Shown here piece after piece: positions 7,678 through 15,955 of a stretch of 64,000 bases of DNA. Positions within the stretch are counted from its first letter, which is position 1; every line of letters begins with the position of its first letter. This DNA comes from DATJLY01 sp035532935 (GTDB taxonomy: Bacteria; Pseudomonadota; Alphaproteobacteria; ATCC43930; CGMCC-115725), in assembly GCA_035532935.1 (NCBI GenBank), contig DATKQE010000075.1, positions 1-64,000 on the forward strand, written 5' to 3'. The notes under the pieces were generated by a model that saw nothing but the letters and a program-made list of their open reading frames with translations, searched no databases and was not told the DNA's origin. The translations under genes were made by a program, and so were the position numbers.

Positions 7678-8568
7678 TCAGCGAAAATAGAGCCGCGCCG
7701 GATTGTCGACCAGGATGCGATGGAAGGTCGCTTCATCGCCCGCTGCGGCGGCGAGGAGGTCGAGAAGATGGCCGGCATCGAGGTCGCGATAGACCGCCGC
7801 GGGTGGCTCGGCCGTCGCCGGTCCGGCCCGATCGCCGATATGCGGCCAATCGGTGCCCCAGACGAGATTGTCGCGATTGGCCGCAATGAGCGCGCGGGCG
7901 ATCGGCGTCGCGTCGGCAAAGCCCGGCGCCGCATCCGAGACGCGATAGGCGCCGGCGAGCTTGACCCAGCATTGGCCCGAACCGAGCAGATCGAGGAGCG
8001 TACGGAATCCGTCCTGCGCCAGGCCGGGCGCAGCCCTCGCCCCGCCCATGTGGTCGAGCACCACCGGCACCGGCGCGGCGCGGATCGCCTCGGCCGCCGC
8101 CGCGATGAGCGGCAGATCGGCATAGATCTGGACATGCCAGCCGAGCGGCATCAGGCGTTCGCCGATGCGCACGAGCCGGCGCTGCAGCGCGGCGGCATCG
8201 CCGTCGCCGAGCGTCTTCAGGTTGAACCGGATGCCGCGGACGCCGGCCGCATGGAGCGCGTCGAGCGCGGTCGCGGGCGCATCCTCGTCGATGACGGCGA
8301 TGCCGCGCGCGGCCGCGCCCATCTCCTGCAACGCATCGACCATGCAGCGATTGTCGGTGCCATAGGCGCTCGGCTGTACCAGCACGACGCGCGCAACGCC
8401 GAGCCGGGCCGCGAGCGCGCGCCATTGCGCCAGCAGCGCCGGCAGCGGCGTATAGGCGCGCCGCGCCGCCGGCGGATAGCGTTCGACCGTGCCGAAGACG
8501 TGCATATGGCAGTCGCAGGCACCTTCCGGCACGGCGTAGCGCGGCGTTGTCATCGCTGCCGGATCCAT
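7678..8568 (-). CDS. Amidohydrolase, LigI / PDC-lactonase-like
   Basis: A 296-aa TIM-barrel metal-dependent hydrolase of amidohydrolase family 2. Metal and catalytic motifs are CDCHMHVFG near residue 18, VVLDHMGG in the middle and WGTDWPHIG toward the end. This set is shared by 2-pyrone-4,6-dicarboxylate hydrolase (LigI) and galactarolactone isomerases. LigI opens the pyrone made during 4,5-cleavage of protocatechuate or gallate, which would suit the LigAB-type dioxygenase at 34472, but the two genes are far apart. The start is 8568; 8553 is possible. It lies 11 nt downstream of the cupin gene, apparently in one operon. Confidence 0.8.
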   Translation of the reverse strand: MDPAAMTTPRYAVPEGACDCHMHVFGTVERYPPAARRAYTPLPALLAQWRALAARLGVARVVLVQPSAYGTDNRCMVDALQEMGAAARGIAVIDEDAPATALDALHAAGVRGIRFNLKTLGDGDAAALQRRLVRIGERLMPLGWHVQIYADLPLIAAAAEAIRAAPVPVVLDHMGGARAAPGLAQDGFRTLLDLLGSGQCWVKLAGAYRVSDAAPGFADATPIARALIAANRDNLVWGTDWPHIGDRAGPATAEPPAAVYRDLDAGHLLDLLAAAAGDEATFHRILVDNPARLYFR

Positions 8569-8579
8569 CGCTGCATCGC

Positions 8580-8930
8580 CTAATCGACGGCGACGAAGAT
8601 GCAATGGCGGAGCTTGCCGTCCACCGCCTTGGAGAGATGGCCCTTGCCGGTCGTGTCCTCGACCAGGATGACCTCGCCCGCGCCGATGATGCGGCTTTCG
8701 CCGTCGCTCGCGGTGATCTGGACGCCGGCGTCGAGATTGATGATGTATTGCCGCCGCGGCGCGGGATGCCAGTCGAGATCGTAAACGGGCGGCACCTGGC
8801 GGAAGATGATCCCGGTCGCGGGCAGGCGCCGGGAGAGACGACCGCCCCGCGTCTCCTCGGCCCATTCGACCTCGATGTCGCGGAAATGCGTCTCGCCCTT
8901 GGCGTCGGCGTAGAGATTGTGGATGCGCAT
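8580..8930 (-). CDS. Small single-domain cupin
   Basis: A 116-aa beta-barrel protein with a cupin-like core: DLDWHPAPRRQYIINLDAG (first motif, with His), then GAGEVILVEDTTGKGH (second motif, with Gly and His). The C-terminus ends LRHCIFVAVD. Family members of this size are often annotated as cupin-domain proteins of unknown function. It sits between the flavin monooxygenase and the amidohydrolase on the same strand and presumably acts in the same pathway. Substrate not predictable. Confidence 0.75.
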   Translation of the reverse strand: MRIHNLYADAKGETHFRDIEVEWAEETRGGRLSRRLPATGIIFRQVPPVYDLDWHPAPRRQYIINLDAGVQITASDGESRIIGAGEVILVEDTTGKGHLSKAVDGKLRHCIFVAVD

Positions 8931-8951
8931 CGGTCGGTTCCTCTGCGGCGG

Positions 8952-10163
8952 CTACATCTGTTCGGGCGGCAGCACGCCGAGCACGGCGGCGCCGTAATGC
9001 GATCCGGCGGCGTCCCACGAGCAGGCAATGTGCTGGCCGACCGCATGGGCATCGCGCCATTGCCGCTGGATCGGATTGCCGGCAGCGAGGCCGCCGCCGC
9101 CGAGCAGCGGAAACACGCCCTGCACCGCCTCGAGAAAAAGCAGCGAGGCGAAGCCCGCATCGCGGCGATAGCGCACGCGATGCTCGGGCCCGAGCGGCAG
9201 TCCGGCGCGGGCGCGCGCGTTCATCTCCACGCAATTGGTGCGGATCAGCACGCGCGCCGCATCGGCCGAGGCCGCGGCGCGCGCGATGCGAAGCTGTGCG
9301 CTTTGGAGGGCCGCCATGCGCAGATGCATCGTCGCGGTCGAGCGGACCTTCAACTGCTCGATGACGAGTTCGACCGCGCCGATGGCCGCGCCGATACCGA
9401 CGCCGACGAGGTTGTAGGGGAACACGCCGAAGAGCGGCAGGCGGTAGATGTGGCAGGGATTGATGGCGCTGCCGGGCGTCGGGCCGCCGGCGCATTCGCT
9501 TGCCTTGAGCGTGTGCGCGTCGGGGATGAACACGTCGCGCAGGACGATGTCGTTGCTGCCGGTGCCGGCGAGCCCGCTCACGAACCACACGTCCTCGATC
9601 GCGGCCTCGTCGAGCGGCACCAGCGCGAATTGCCGCTCGGGCGGTCCCTTGCCGTCGGCGGCAGGGATCGGCGTCGCAATCACCGCCCATTGGCACAGCT
9701 CGACGCCGCTCGAGAATTTCCACCGCCCCGCGACGCGCCAGCCGCCGGTCGCGCGCTCGATGCGGTAATCGCCCGGCGGCTGGAACGCACTGGCGATGAG
9801 CGTGCCGGCATCATCGCCCCAGATGCGCTCCTGCACCGCCGGCGGGAACATGCCGGCGATCCAGGCATGGCAGGCGGTGATCGAGGCGATCCAGCCGCTC
9901 GAGGCGCAGCCCATCGCCAGCTCGACCGACATCTCGGTCTGGGTACCGTAGTCGAGCTCGAACCCGCCATAGCGCGCCGGCTGGAGAATGCGATAGAATC
10001 CGGACTCGATGAATTCGTGGTGCGTTTCCGCAGGAATGCGGCGCCGTTCCTCGGTGCGCTGCGCCCGCTCCCGCAGCCGCGGCATCATCGTGCGCGCCTG
10101 CGCGACGATGCTTTCGGCGGTGACGGCGCCCGCATTCGATGACGCGTTCGCAGCCGCTTCCAT
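8952..10163 (-). CDS. Acyl-CoA-dehydrogenase-fold flavin monooxygenase (group D, HpaB/HsaA-like)
   Basis: A 403-aa protein of the acyl-CoA dehydrogenase fold in the branch that includes the oxygenase component of two-component flavin hydroxylases. Typical segments are RILQPARYGGFELDYGTQTE near the N-terminus, the middle barrel GGWRVAGRWKFSSGVELCQW and GLAGTGSNDIVLRDVFIPD. Such enzymes hydroxylate phenolic rings using reduced flavin from a separate reductase, and no reductase gene is nearby. The ATG at 10163 has AGGACGG upstream; a TTG at 10199 is the alternative. First gene of a leftward operon with the cupin and amidohydrolase. A paralogue is encoded at 14731-15924. Confidence 0.8.
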   Translation of the reverse strand: MEAAANASSNAGAVTAESIVAQARTMMPRLRERAQRTEERRRIPAETHHEFIESGFYRILQPARYGGFELDYGTQTEMSVELAMGCASSGWIASITACHAWIAGMFPPAVQERIWGDDAGTLIASAFQPPGDYRIERATGGWRVAGRWKFSSGVELCQWAVIATPIPAADGKGPPERQFALVPLDEAAIEDVWFVSGLAGTGSNDIVLRDVFIPDAHTLKASECAGGPTPGSAINPCHIYRLPLFGVFPYNLVGVGIGAAIGAVELVIEQLKVRSTATMHLRMAALQSAQLRIARAAASADAARVLIRTNCVEMNARARAGLPLGPEHRVRYRRDAGFASLLFLEAVQGVFPLLGGGGLAAGNPIQRQWRDAHAVGQHIACSWDAAGSHYGAAVLGVLPPEQM

Positions 10164-10238
10164 CGGTTCCGTCCTGTCGCCAAGGCCCGGAGCATTCAAC
10201 CCGCATTCCGGCGGGGGTGCAAGGCTCCGCCGCAGCGC

Positions 10239-11102
10239 CTAAAGGGCGTAGCGCCGTTCCATCGCGTCGTAGCGCGGCTTGCCGACGATAGCCTGGCGCT
10301 CGTTGAAATCCATCAGCATCTCGGCGACGCCGTCGAGCGCGCCGGTGGTGCCGAGATGGCGCAGCACCGTCTTCATCGCCTGCATCGCCGCCTGCAGCGC
10401 GGCATTGGCATAGAGCACGATGGCGAAGCCCATCCGCGCCAGCTCCTCGCGCGGCAGCATGGGCGTGAGCCCGCCCGCGACCAGGTTCACGAGCTGCGGT
10501 GCCGGCAGCGCCGTGATCCGTTCCATCTCCGCGACCGTTCGCGGCGCCTCGACGAAGGTCACGTCGGCGCCGGCGTCGATATAGCGGGCTGCGCGCTCGA
10601 GCGCGTCGTCGATGCCGTTGACGGCGAGCGCGTCGGTGCGGGCGATGACGATGAAATCGGCATCGTGCCGCGCCTCGCACGCGGCCTTCACCTTGATCGC
10701 CATCTCCGCCGCCGGGATCACCTGCTTCCCGGCGAAATGGCCGCAGCGCTTGGGGAAGACCTGATCCTCGAGCTGGATCGCGTTGGCGCCGGCGCGCTCC
10801 AGCACCTTGACCGCGCGGGCGGTGTTGACGGCGTTACCAAAGCCGGTATCGGCATCGACGATGAGCGGCAGGCGCACATTCTCGCGCATCGCCGCCACCT
10901 GCTGCGCCAATTCGGTGAGGGTGATGAGGCCGATATCGGGCGCGCCCAGAAAACTGTTGGCGACGCCCGCGCCGGTGACATAGGCGGCGGCGAAACCCAG
11001 CTCCTCGATCAGCCGCGCCGTGACCGCGTTGGCTGCGCCCGGCACCAGGAGCCCCGCGCCCTTGTGGAGATGCGTGCGGAGTGCTTTGTTCTCGACGCTC
11101 AT
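10239..11102 (-). CDS. Isocitrate lyase / PEP mutase family enzyme
   Basis: A 287-aa TIM-barrel C-C lyase. The metal-binding DADTGFGN is present. The loop PKRCGHFAGK carries the KRCGH motif with the catalytic cysteine used by true lyases, such as methylisocitrate or 2,3-dimethylmalate lyase, so a lyase is more likely than a mutase or oxaloacetate decarboxylase. GGGAG lies 8 nt before the ATG at 11102. It is divergent from the FAD monooxygenase at 11163 with only 60 bp between. Dimethylmalate lyase belongs to a nicotinate pathway, but the substrate here is unproven. Confidence 0.8.
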   Translation of the reverse strand: MSVENKALRTHLHKGAGLLVPGAANAVTARLIEELGFAAAYVTGAGVANSFLGAPDIGLITLTELAQQVAAMRENVRLPLIVDADTGFGNAVNTARAVKVLERAGANAIQLEDQVFPKRCGHFAGKQVIPAAEMAIKVKAACEARHDADFIVIARTDALAVNGIDDALERAARYIDAGADVTFVEAPRTVAEMERITALPAPQLVNLVAGGLTPMLPREELARMGFAIVLYANAALQAAMQAMKTVLRHLGTTGALDGVAEMLMDFNERQAIVGKPRYDAMERRYAL

Positions 11103-11162
11103 GGGTTTTCTCCCGCTTGGCCCCGCCGCGGCGGTGGCGCGGATCGGAAGGATAGCGCGCGC

Positions 11163-12776
11163 ATGGATGAGACGCCCGTCGTCGTCGTCGGTGCCGGTCC
11201 GGTCGGGCTCGCGCTCGCCGGCGAGCTCGGCTGGCGCGGCATCCCCTGCGTCGTCGTCGAGAAGGGCGACGGCTCGATCTATCAGCCGCGGATGGATCTG
11301 GTCGGCGTCAGGACGATGGAGTTCTGCCGCCGCTGGGGCATCGTCAAATGGGTCGAGGAATCGCCCTATCCGCGCCACTATCGCCAGGACAACGTCTATG
11401 TCTCGGCGGTGACGGGCTGGGAGTTCGGGCGCGAGAAATTTCCCGGCATGGCCGACCAGCCCGAACTGCCGCAAAGCCCGCAGCGGCGCGAGCGCTGTCC
11501 GCAGGACATGTTCGATCCCGTCCTGCAACGCTTCGCGCGGAGCTTTCCGCAGGTGCGGCTGCGCTATCACGCCGAGTTGACGGCGCTCGCGGAGGACGCG
11601 GACGGCGTCACCGCCACCATCGTCGATCCGCGCACCGGCGTGCGCGCGAGCGTGCGCTGCCGCTACGTCGTCGGCTGCGACGGCGGCGCCAGCACGGTGC
11701 GCCAGGCGCTCGGCATCGAGATGTCGGGCAATCCGGTCCTCACCTACACCACCAACGCGATCTTCCGCTGTCCCGATTTCCTCGCGCTGCACGGCAAGGG
11801 CGAGGCCTACCGCTACATCGTCATCGGCCCCGAGGGCACGTTCGCGACCATCGTCGCCATCAACGGCAACGACCGCTTCCGCTTCTCGATCGTCGGCGAC
11901 GCGACCAAGCGGAGCTATGACGAGGCCGAGATACGCGCGCTCATCGTCCGCGCGGTCGGGCGCGAGTTCGATTTCGAGATCCTGTCGATCCTGCCGTGGA
12001 TCCGCCGCGAACTGGTGGCCGACCGCTATGGCAGCGCGCGCGTCTTCATCGCCGGCGACGCCGCGCATCTGACCTCGCCCACCGGCGGCTTCGGCATGAA
12101 CACGGGCATCCAGGACGCGGTCGATCTCGGCTGGAAGCTCGAAGCGATGATCGCCGGCTGGGGCGGGCCGAAGCTGTTGCCGTCCTACGCGATCGAGCGG
12201 CGGCCGGTGGCGGTGCGCAACGTGCGCGAGGCGAGCGGCAACCTCTCGCGCATGCTGTCGCCGCGCGAGCAGAATCCGCCGCCCGAGGCATTCGCGCCTG
12301 GCCCCGAGGGCGAGCGCGCGCGCGCCGAATTCGGGCGCCGGTTCGCCGCCGCCATGCGGCGCGAATGGTTCACCCTCGGCATCCATCTCGGCTATCGCTA
12401 CGAGGGCTCGCCGGTCGTCGTGCCGGACGGCACGCCCGAGCCGCCGGACGAGGTCTCGACCTATGTCCAGACGGCGCGACCGGGACATCGCGCGCCGCAT
12501 CTCTGGCTCGCCCCGGGGCAATCGACGCTCGATCTCTTTGGACGGGGCTTCGTGCTGCTGCGTTTTGCCGCAAGCGCCGCGACGGCCGGGCTCGAGCGCG
12601 CCGCCGCCGCGCGCGGCGTGCCGCTCGCCGTGGTCGACATCGACAATGCGGCGGCCGCGCAGCTCTACGAGCGCCGCCTGGTGCTGGTGCGGCCCGATGG
12701 GCACGTCGCTTGGCGCGCCGATGCCGAGCCCCCCGACCCCGCCCGCATCATCGACACCATCCGTGGCGCGGGATGA
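11163..12776 (+). CDS. FAD-dependent aromatic monooxygenase, MhpA/PheA-like
   Basis: A 537-aa class A flavoprotein monooxygenase. The GxGxxG dinucleotide motif VVVGAGPVGLALAGELG is at the N-terminus, the DG motif VVGCDGGASTVR is near residue 170, and the GD motif VFIAGDAAHLTSPTGGFGMN is near residue 295. The C-terminal 120 residues form a thioredoxin-like domain usual in this subfamily (MhpA, pentachlorophenol and resorcinol hydroxylases). It uses NAD(P)H and O2 to hydroxylate phenolic acids in the cytoplasm. GGAAGGA precedes the ATG at 11163. It is a single rightward gene, divergent from the lyase gene. Confidence 0.87.
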   Translation: MDETPVVVVGAGPVGLALAGELGWRGIPCVVVEKGDGSIYQPRMDLVGVRTMEFCRRWGIVKWVEESPYPRHYRQDNVYVSAVTGWEFGREKFPGMADQPELPQSPQRRERCPQDMFDPVLQRFARSFPQVRLRYHAELTALAEDADGVTATIVDPRTGVRASVRCRYVVGCDGGASTVRQALGIEMSGNPVLTYTTNAIFRCPDFLALHGKGEAYRYIVIGPEGTFATIVAINGNDRFRFSIVGDATKRSYDEAEIRALIVRAVGREFDFEILSILPWIRRELVADRYGSARVFIAGDAAHLTSPTGGFGMNTGIQDAVDLGWKLEAMIAGWGGPKLLPSYAIERRPVAVRNVREASGNLSRMLSPREQNPPPEAFAPGPEGERARAEFGRRFAAAMRREWFTLGIHLGYRYEGSPVVVPDGTPEPPDEVSTYVQTARPGHRAPHLWLAPGQSTLDLFGRGFVLLRFAASAATAGLERAAAARGVPLAVVDIDNAAAAQLYERRLVLVRPDGHVAWRADAEPPDPARIIDTIRGAG

Positions 12777-12825
12777 CGGTCACAAGGTTGCGAGCACCGC
12801 TGAGGAAATTCGAAGATGTCGAAGT

Positions 12826-12993
12826 ATGATCGCGCTTCGCGACTACCTTTTAAAGCAGCGCCATCGAGAATTCGATCTCACCTTCGTGGAAGGTAAAACC
12901 TCGCATGGACAACGGGAGGCGTGGCGCGCGGCTGGATACGACGTGTTTCTGGTGCGCGGGTCGAACAAGGTAAAGTTTCGCCGACGATCCTGA
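12826..12993 (+). pseudogene. Fragment resembling the end of a VRR-NUC-type nuclease
   Basis: In the 311-bp gap between two catabolic genes a 55-codon frame ends in VEGKTSHGQREAWRAAGYDV and FLVRG. The pattern GK-x-S-x2-Q-x3-W-R-A-A-G-Y-x-V-x-L-V-R resembles the C-terminal half of VRR-NUC or small Holliday-junction-type nucleases. The N-terminal metal-binding half is absent, and MIALRDYLLKQRHREFDLTF gives no clear domain. I read it as a decayed remnant. A genuine small protein is possible. The rest of the gap shows nothing recognisable. Confidence 0.35.
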
Positions 12994-13087
12994 GCCCTCG
13001 GTGTTCGTCGCTCCCGACGCAGCGACGGCTGACGCGGCGCGGGCGAACCATTAAAGTGAGCGGGAAACCCAAGCCGAGGAGACGCCC

Positions 13088-13885
13088 ATGCTGTTGCCGC
13101 TCGCGGGTCGCCGGATCTACTACGATATCGCCGGACCGGAAAACGGACCGACGCTGTGCATCACCCATTCGCTCGCCTCCGATAGCGGCATGTGGGGCGA
13201 GCAGATGATGCCGCTGCTCGCCGCGGGCTGGCGCGTGCTGCGCATCGACATGCGCGGCCACGGCGGCAGCGATCCGGTCCCGGGCGATTATACCATGGAC
13301 GCGCTCGCCGACGACGTCGCGGCGGTGCTCGAGGCGCTGGGCGAGCGGCCGGTGCATTACATGGGGCTGTCGATCGGCGGCATGTTCGGCCATTCGCTGG
13401 CGCTGCGCCATGGGCACCGGCTCAAGTCGCTGATGCTGTGCGACACCTCGGCCGCCTCGCCGCCGGGCGCCAAGGAGCTGTGGAGCCAGCGCATCGCCGC
13501 CGTCCGCGGCGCCAACTCCCTCGAGCCCATCGCCGATGCGACGGTGGAGCGCTGGTTCACCCCGGCGATGCGGCAGAACCGGCCACGACGGTGGCAGCAG
13601 ATCCGCGACACCGTCGCTGCTACGACGCCGCAGGGCTTCATGGGCTGCGGCGCCGCGCTGCAGAATTTCGACTATCTCGCACGGCTGCCGGGGATCAAGC
13701 TGCCGACGCTGGTGGTGTGGGGCGCCGAAGACCCGGGCACGCCGCCCGAGACCAACCGCCGCATCGTCGCCGGCATTCCCGGTGCGAAGGGCGAAGAGAT
13801 TCCCGGCGTGCGCCATTTCCCCAATGTCGAGAATCCGGACGCGTTCAACCGCATCCTGATGGGCTGGCTCGCCGCGCGAGGCTGA
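13088..13885 (+). CDS. Alpha/beta hydrolase, 3-oxoadipate enol-lactonase-like
   Basis: A 265-aa alpha/beta-hydrolase. The nucleophile elbow is GLSIGG (Ser near residue 97), the acid is in VVWGAEDPGTP and the His in GVRHFPNVENP. The overall pattern (IAGPENGPTLCITHSL, RIDMRGHGGSDP) is closest to 3-oxoadipate enol-lactonases of the beta-ketoadipate route. Many relatives cleave other ring-derived esters or C-C bonds. GAGGAG lies before the ATG at 13088. It ends 3 nt before the convergent aldo/keto reductase gene. Confidence 0.82.
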   Translation: MLLPLAGRRIYYDIAGPENGPTLCITHSLASDSGMWGEQMMPLLAAGWRVLRIDMRGHGGSDPVPGDYTMDALADDVAAVLEALGERPVHYMGLSIGGMFGHSLALRHGHRLKSLMLCDTSAASPPGAKELWSQRIAAVRGANSLEPIADATVERWFTPAMRQNRPRRWQQIRDTVAATTPQGFMGCGAALQNFDYLARLPGIKLPTLVVWGAEDPGTPPETNRRIVAGIPGAKGEEIPGVRHFPNVENPDAFNRILMGWLAARG

Positions 13886-13888
13886 GCC

Positions 13889-14731
13889 TCACGCGCGGTC
13901 GAAGGCGGCGAAGTCCTCGTCGCTCAATTCGAGCGCGCGCGCCGCCCAGTTCTCGTCGAAATGGGCGATCGAGGACGTGCCGGGAATGGGCAGCATCACC
14001 GGCGCCCGGCGCATCAGCCAGGCGAGCGCCATCTGCGCCGGGGAAGCATTGTGCCGGCGTGCGATCTCGCGCAGTTGCGCGGTGCTGGTGACGACGCTGA
14101 GCCCGTGGAGCGGATACCACGGCAGAAAAGCGAGCCCATCCTTGGCGCAGGCATCGATCACCTTGTCGGACGAGCGATCGCCGAGATTGTAGCGATTCTG
14201 CACCGACACGATGGTCGCGATCTTGCGCGCGCGGGCGAGCTGGCGCGGATCGAAATTCGACACACCGATATGGCGGATCTTGCCTTCCTTCTGCAGCGCA
14301 ACGAGCGCGCCGACCGAGTCCTCGAGCGGCACGTTGGGATCGACGGTATGAAGCTGATAGAGGTCGATACGGTCGAGCCTCAACCGCTTCAGGCTCGCCT
14401 CGCAGGCGCGGCGCAGATGCTCGGGCCGGCAATCGGCGTCCCACCGTCCCGCGCTCGGGCGCAACAGCCCGCCCTTGGTGGCGATGACGAGGTCCTTGGG
14501 ATAGGGATGAAGCGCCTCGGCGATCAGCGTCTCGCTCACCGCGGGGCCATAGGAATCGGCGGTGTCGATGAATTGCACGCCGCGCTCGACCACGCGGCGC
14601 AGCAGTGCGCGCGCCATGCCCGGATCGGCCGGCGCGCCCCAACTGCCGCGGCCCGCGATGTGGAGCGCGCCGAAACCCATGCGCTCGACGACGAGGTCGC
14701 CGCCGATGGTGATGGATTGCGGCTCCACCAT
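13889..14731 (-). CDS. Aldo/keto reductase
   Basis: A 280-aa NADPH-dependent oxidoreductase of the AKR TIM-barrel family. The signature GVQFIDTADSYGP contains the catalytic Asp and Tyr, the Lys is in VIATKGGLL, and the His in DLYQLHTVD. IRHIGVSNFDPRQL is the second family signature. It resembles the YajO/Tas-type and oxidoreductases paired with catabolic genes. The ATG shares one base with the stop codon of the preceding flavin enzyme (TGATG), so the two are translationally coupled. Confidence 0.87.
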   Translation of the reverse strand: MVEPQSITIGGDLVVERMGFGALHIAGRGSWGAPADPGMARALLRRVVERGVQFIDTADSYGPAVSETLIAEALHPYPKDLVIATKGGLLRPSAGRWDADCRPEHLRRACEASLKRLRLDRIDLYQLHTVDPNVPLEDSVGALVALQKEGKIRHIGVSNFDPRQLARARKIATIVSVQNRYNLGDRSSDKVIDACAKDGLAFLPWYPLHGLSVVTSTAQLREIARRHNASPAQMALAWLMRRAPVMLPIPGTSSIAHFDENWAARALELSDEDFAAFDRA

Positions 14732-15924
14732 CACACCATCAGTTCGGCCGGCTCCGGCCCGCCGAGCAGCATCGTGCCCCAGGCGCGGCCGAAATATTCG
14801 GGCTGGTTCGAGACATGCTGGCGCCCGGCATTGAGGTCGGCGAGGATCCGGCCGAAGGGCAGATCGGAGCGCAGCCCGTGCGCGCCCGAGGCCTTGAACA
14901 GGCGCAGCGCCGCCTGGCCGCAGCGCTCGACGCCCCAGGCGGACTGAAATTTGTAGCGCACCCGCTCGGCAAGCGGCGGCACCTCGCCACGCTCCGCGAA
15001 ATCCATGAGGTTGCGCAGGTTGCGATGGAGGACGAGCTTCAGTTCGTCGACCGTCGCAGCCGCTTCGGCGCAGGCCAGTTGCGCGAACGGATCGTCCACG
15101 GTCTTGCCGCGAACGGTGGCGCGCGACCTTCCGTAGTCGAGGAACGCGCCGACCATGCCCTGAAGCGCGCCGATCGCGCCGCAGGCGACGCCGAGATAAA
15201 GGATCTGCGCCGCCGGAATGCGATAAAGCGCGCCGGTGTTGAGCGCCTGGCCGGGACCGACGCATTGGTAGAAGTCGAGCACCTTGTGGGCGCGATGAGC
15301 GGGAACGAAGGCATCCTCGACGACGACGTCCTGGCTGCCCGTGCCCTTGAGGCCGGACACGTTCCAGGTATCGACGATCTGGTATTGCGCGCGCGGCACC
15401 AGGAAAAAGCGCCAGTCGAACGCCGTGGGATCGGCCGCTGCAACGACGCCGCCCAGGAGCGCCCAGTTGCAATGATCGCAGCCGCTCGAATAGAGCCATC
15501 GGCCGGTGAGACGGAACCCGCCCGCGGCCGGAACCGCCTGGCCGCCCGGCATCAGCGAGGACGAGATCAGCGTGGCGCGGTCCTTGCCCCATACCTCCTC
15601 GGCCGCGCGCTCGTCATAGAGCGCCATGATCCAGGGATGGATGCCGACGACGCCATAGACCCAGGCGGTCGAGAAGCAGCCTTCGGCCAGCGTCATCAGG
15701 ATGTCGTAATAGACGCCGGGATGCATCTCGTAGCCGCCCCAGCGCTTGGGCTGCAGCACGCGGAAGAAACCGGCCGCCTGCATTTCGGCGACGGTCTCGG
15801 CGGGCAGGCGCCGCTCGGCCTCCGCGCGCGCAGAGCGCGCGGCGAGACGCGGCACCATCTCCCGCGCCCGCCGGATCAGCTCCTGCGGCTCGGGGATCAC
15901 GCCAGTCTGCTCCCGTGCATCCAT
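14731..15924 (-). CDS. Acyl-CoA-dehydrogenase-fold flavin monooxygenase, second copy
   Basis: A 397-aa paralogue of the protein at 8952-10163. The same landmarks are present: RVLQPKRWGGYEMHPGVYYD, GGFRLTGRWLYSSGCDHCNW and VSGLKGTGSQDVVVEDAFVP. It is most likely the oxygenase half of a two-component aromatic hydroxylase. The conserved replacement of the CoA-binding features suggests it is not a real acyl-CoA dehydrogenase. It is co-transcribed with the aldo/keto reductase and lies 31 bp downstream of the dihydroxypyridine-hydroxylase-like gene on the same strand. No flavin reductase gene is seen in the window. Confidence 0.8.
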   Translation of the reverse strand: MDAREQTGVIPEPQELIRRAREMVPRLAARSARAEAERRLPAETVAEMQAAGFFRVLQPKRWGGYEMHPGVYYDILMTLAEGCFSTAWVYGVVGIHPWIMALYDERAAEEVWGKDRATLISSSLMPGGQAVPAAGGFRLTGRWLYSSGCDHCNWALLGGVVAAADPTAFDWRFFLVPRAQYQIVDTWNVSGLKGTGSQDVVVEDAFVPAHRAHKVLDFYQCVGPGQALNTGALYRIPAAQILYLGVACGAIGALQGMVGAFLDYGRSRATVRGKTVDDPFAQLACAEAAATVDELKLVLHRNLRNLMDFAERGEVPPLAERVRYKFQSAWGVERCGQAALRLFKASGAHGLRSDLPFGRILADLNAGRQHVSNQPEYFGRAWGTMLLGGPEPAELMV

Positions 15925-15955
15925 CGCGCGACTCTAATCGCGGCCACGGCAAGGG

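Noticed and set aside
7678..9723. A long frame that would fuse the amidohydrolase to an N-terminal extension
   Set aside because: The extension overlaps the cupin and flavin monooxygenase genes in another frame. The family start near 8568 gives a normal amidohydrolase.
10239..12704. A long frame that would extend the isocitrate-lyase-family enzyme to 821 residues
   Set aside because: The extra sequence lies opposite the FAD monooxygenase gene. The lyase begins at 11102 with a good ribosome site.
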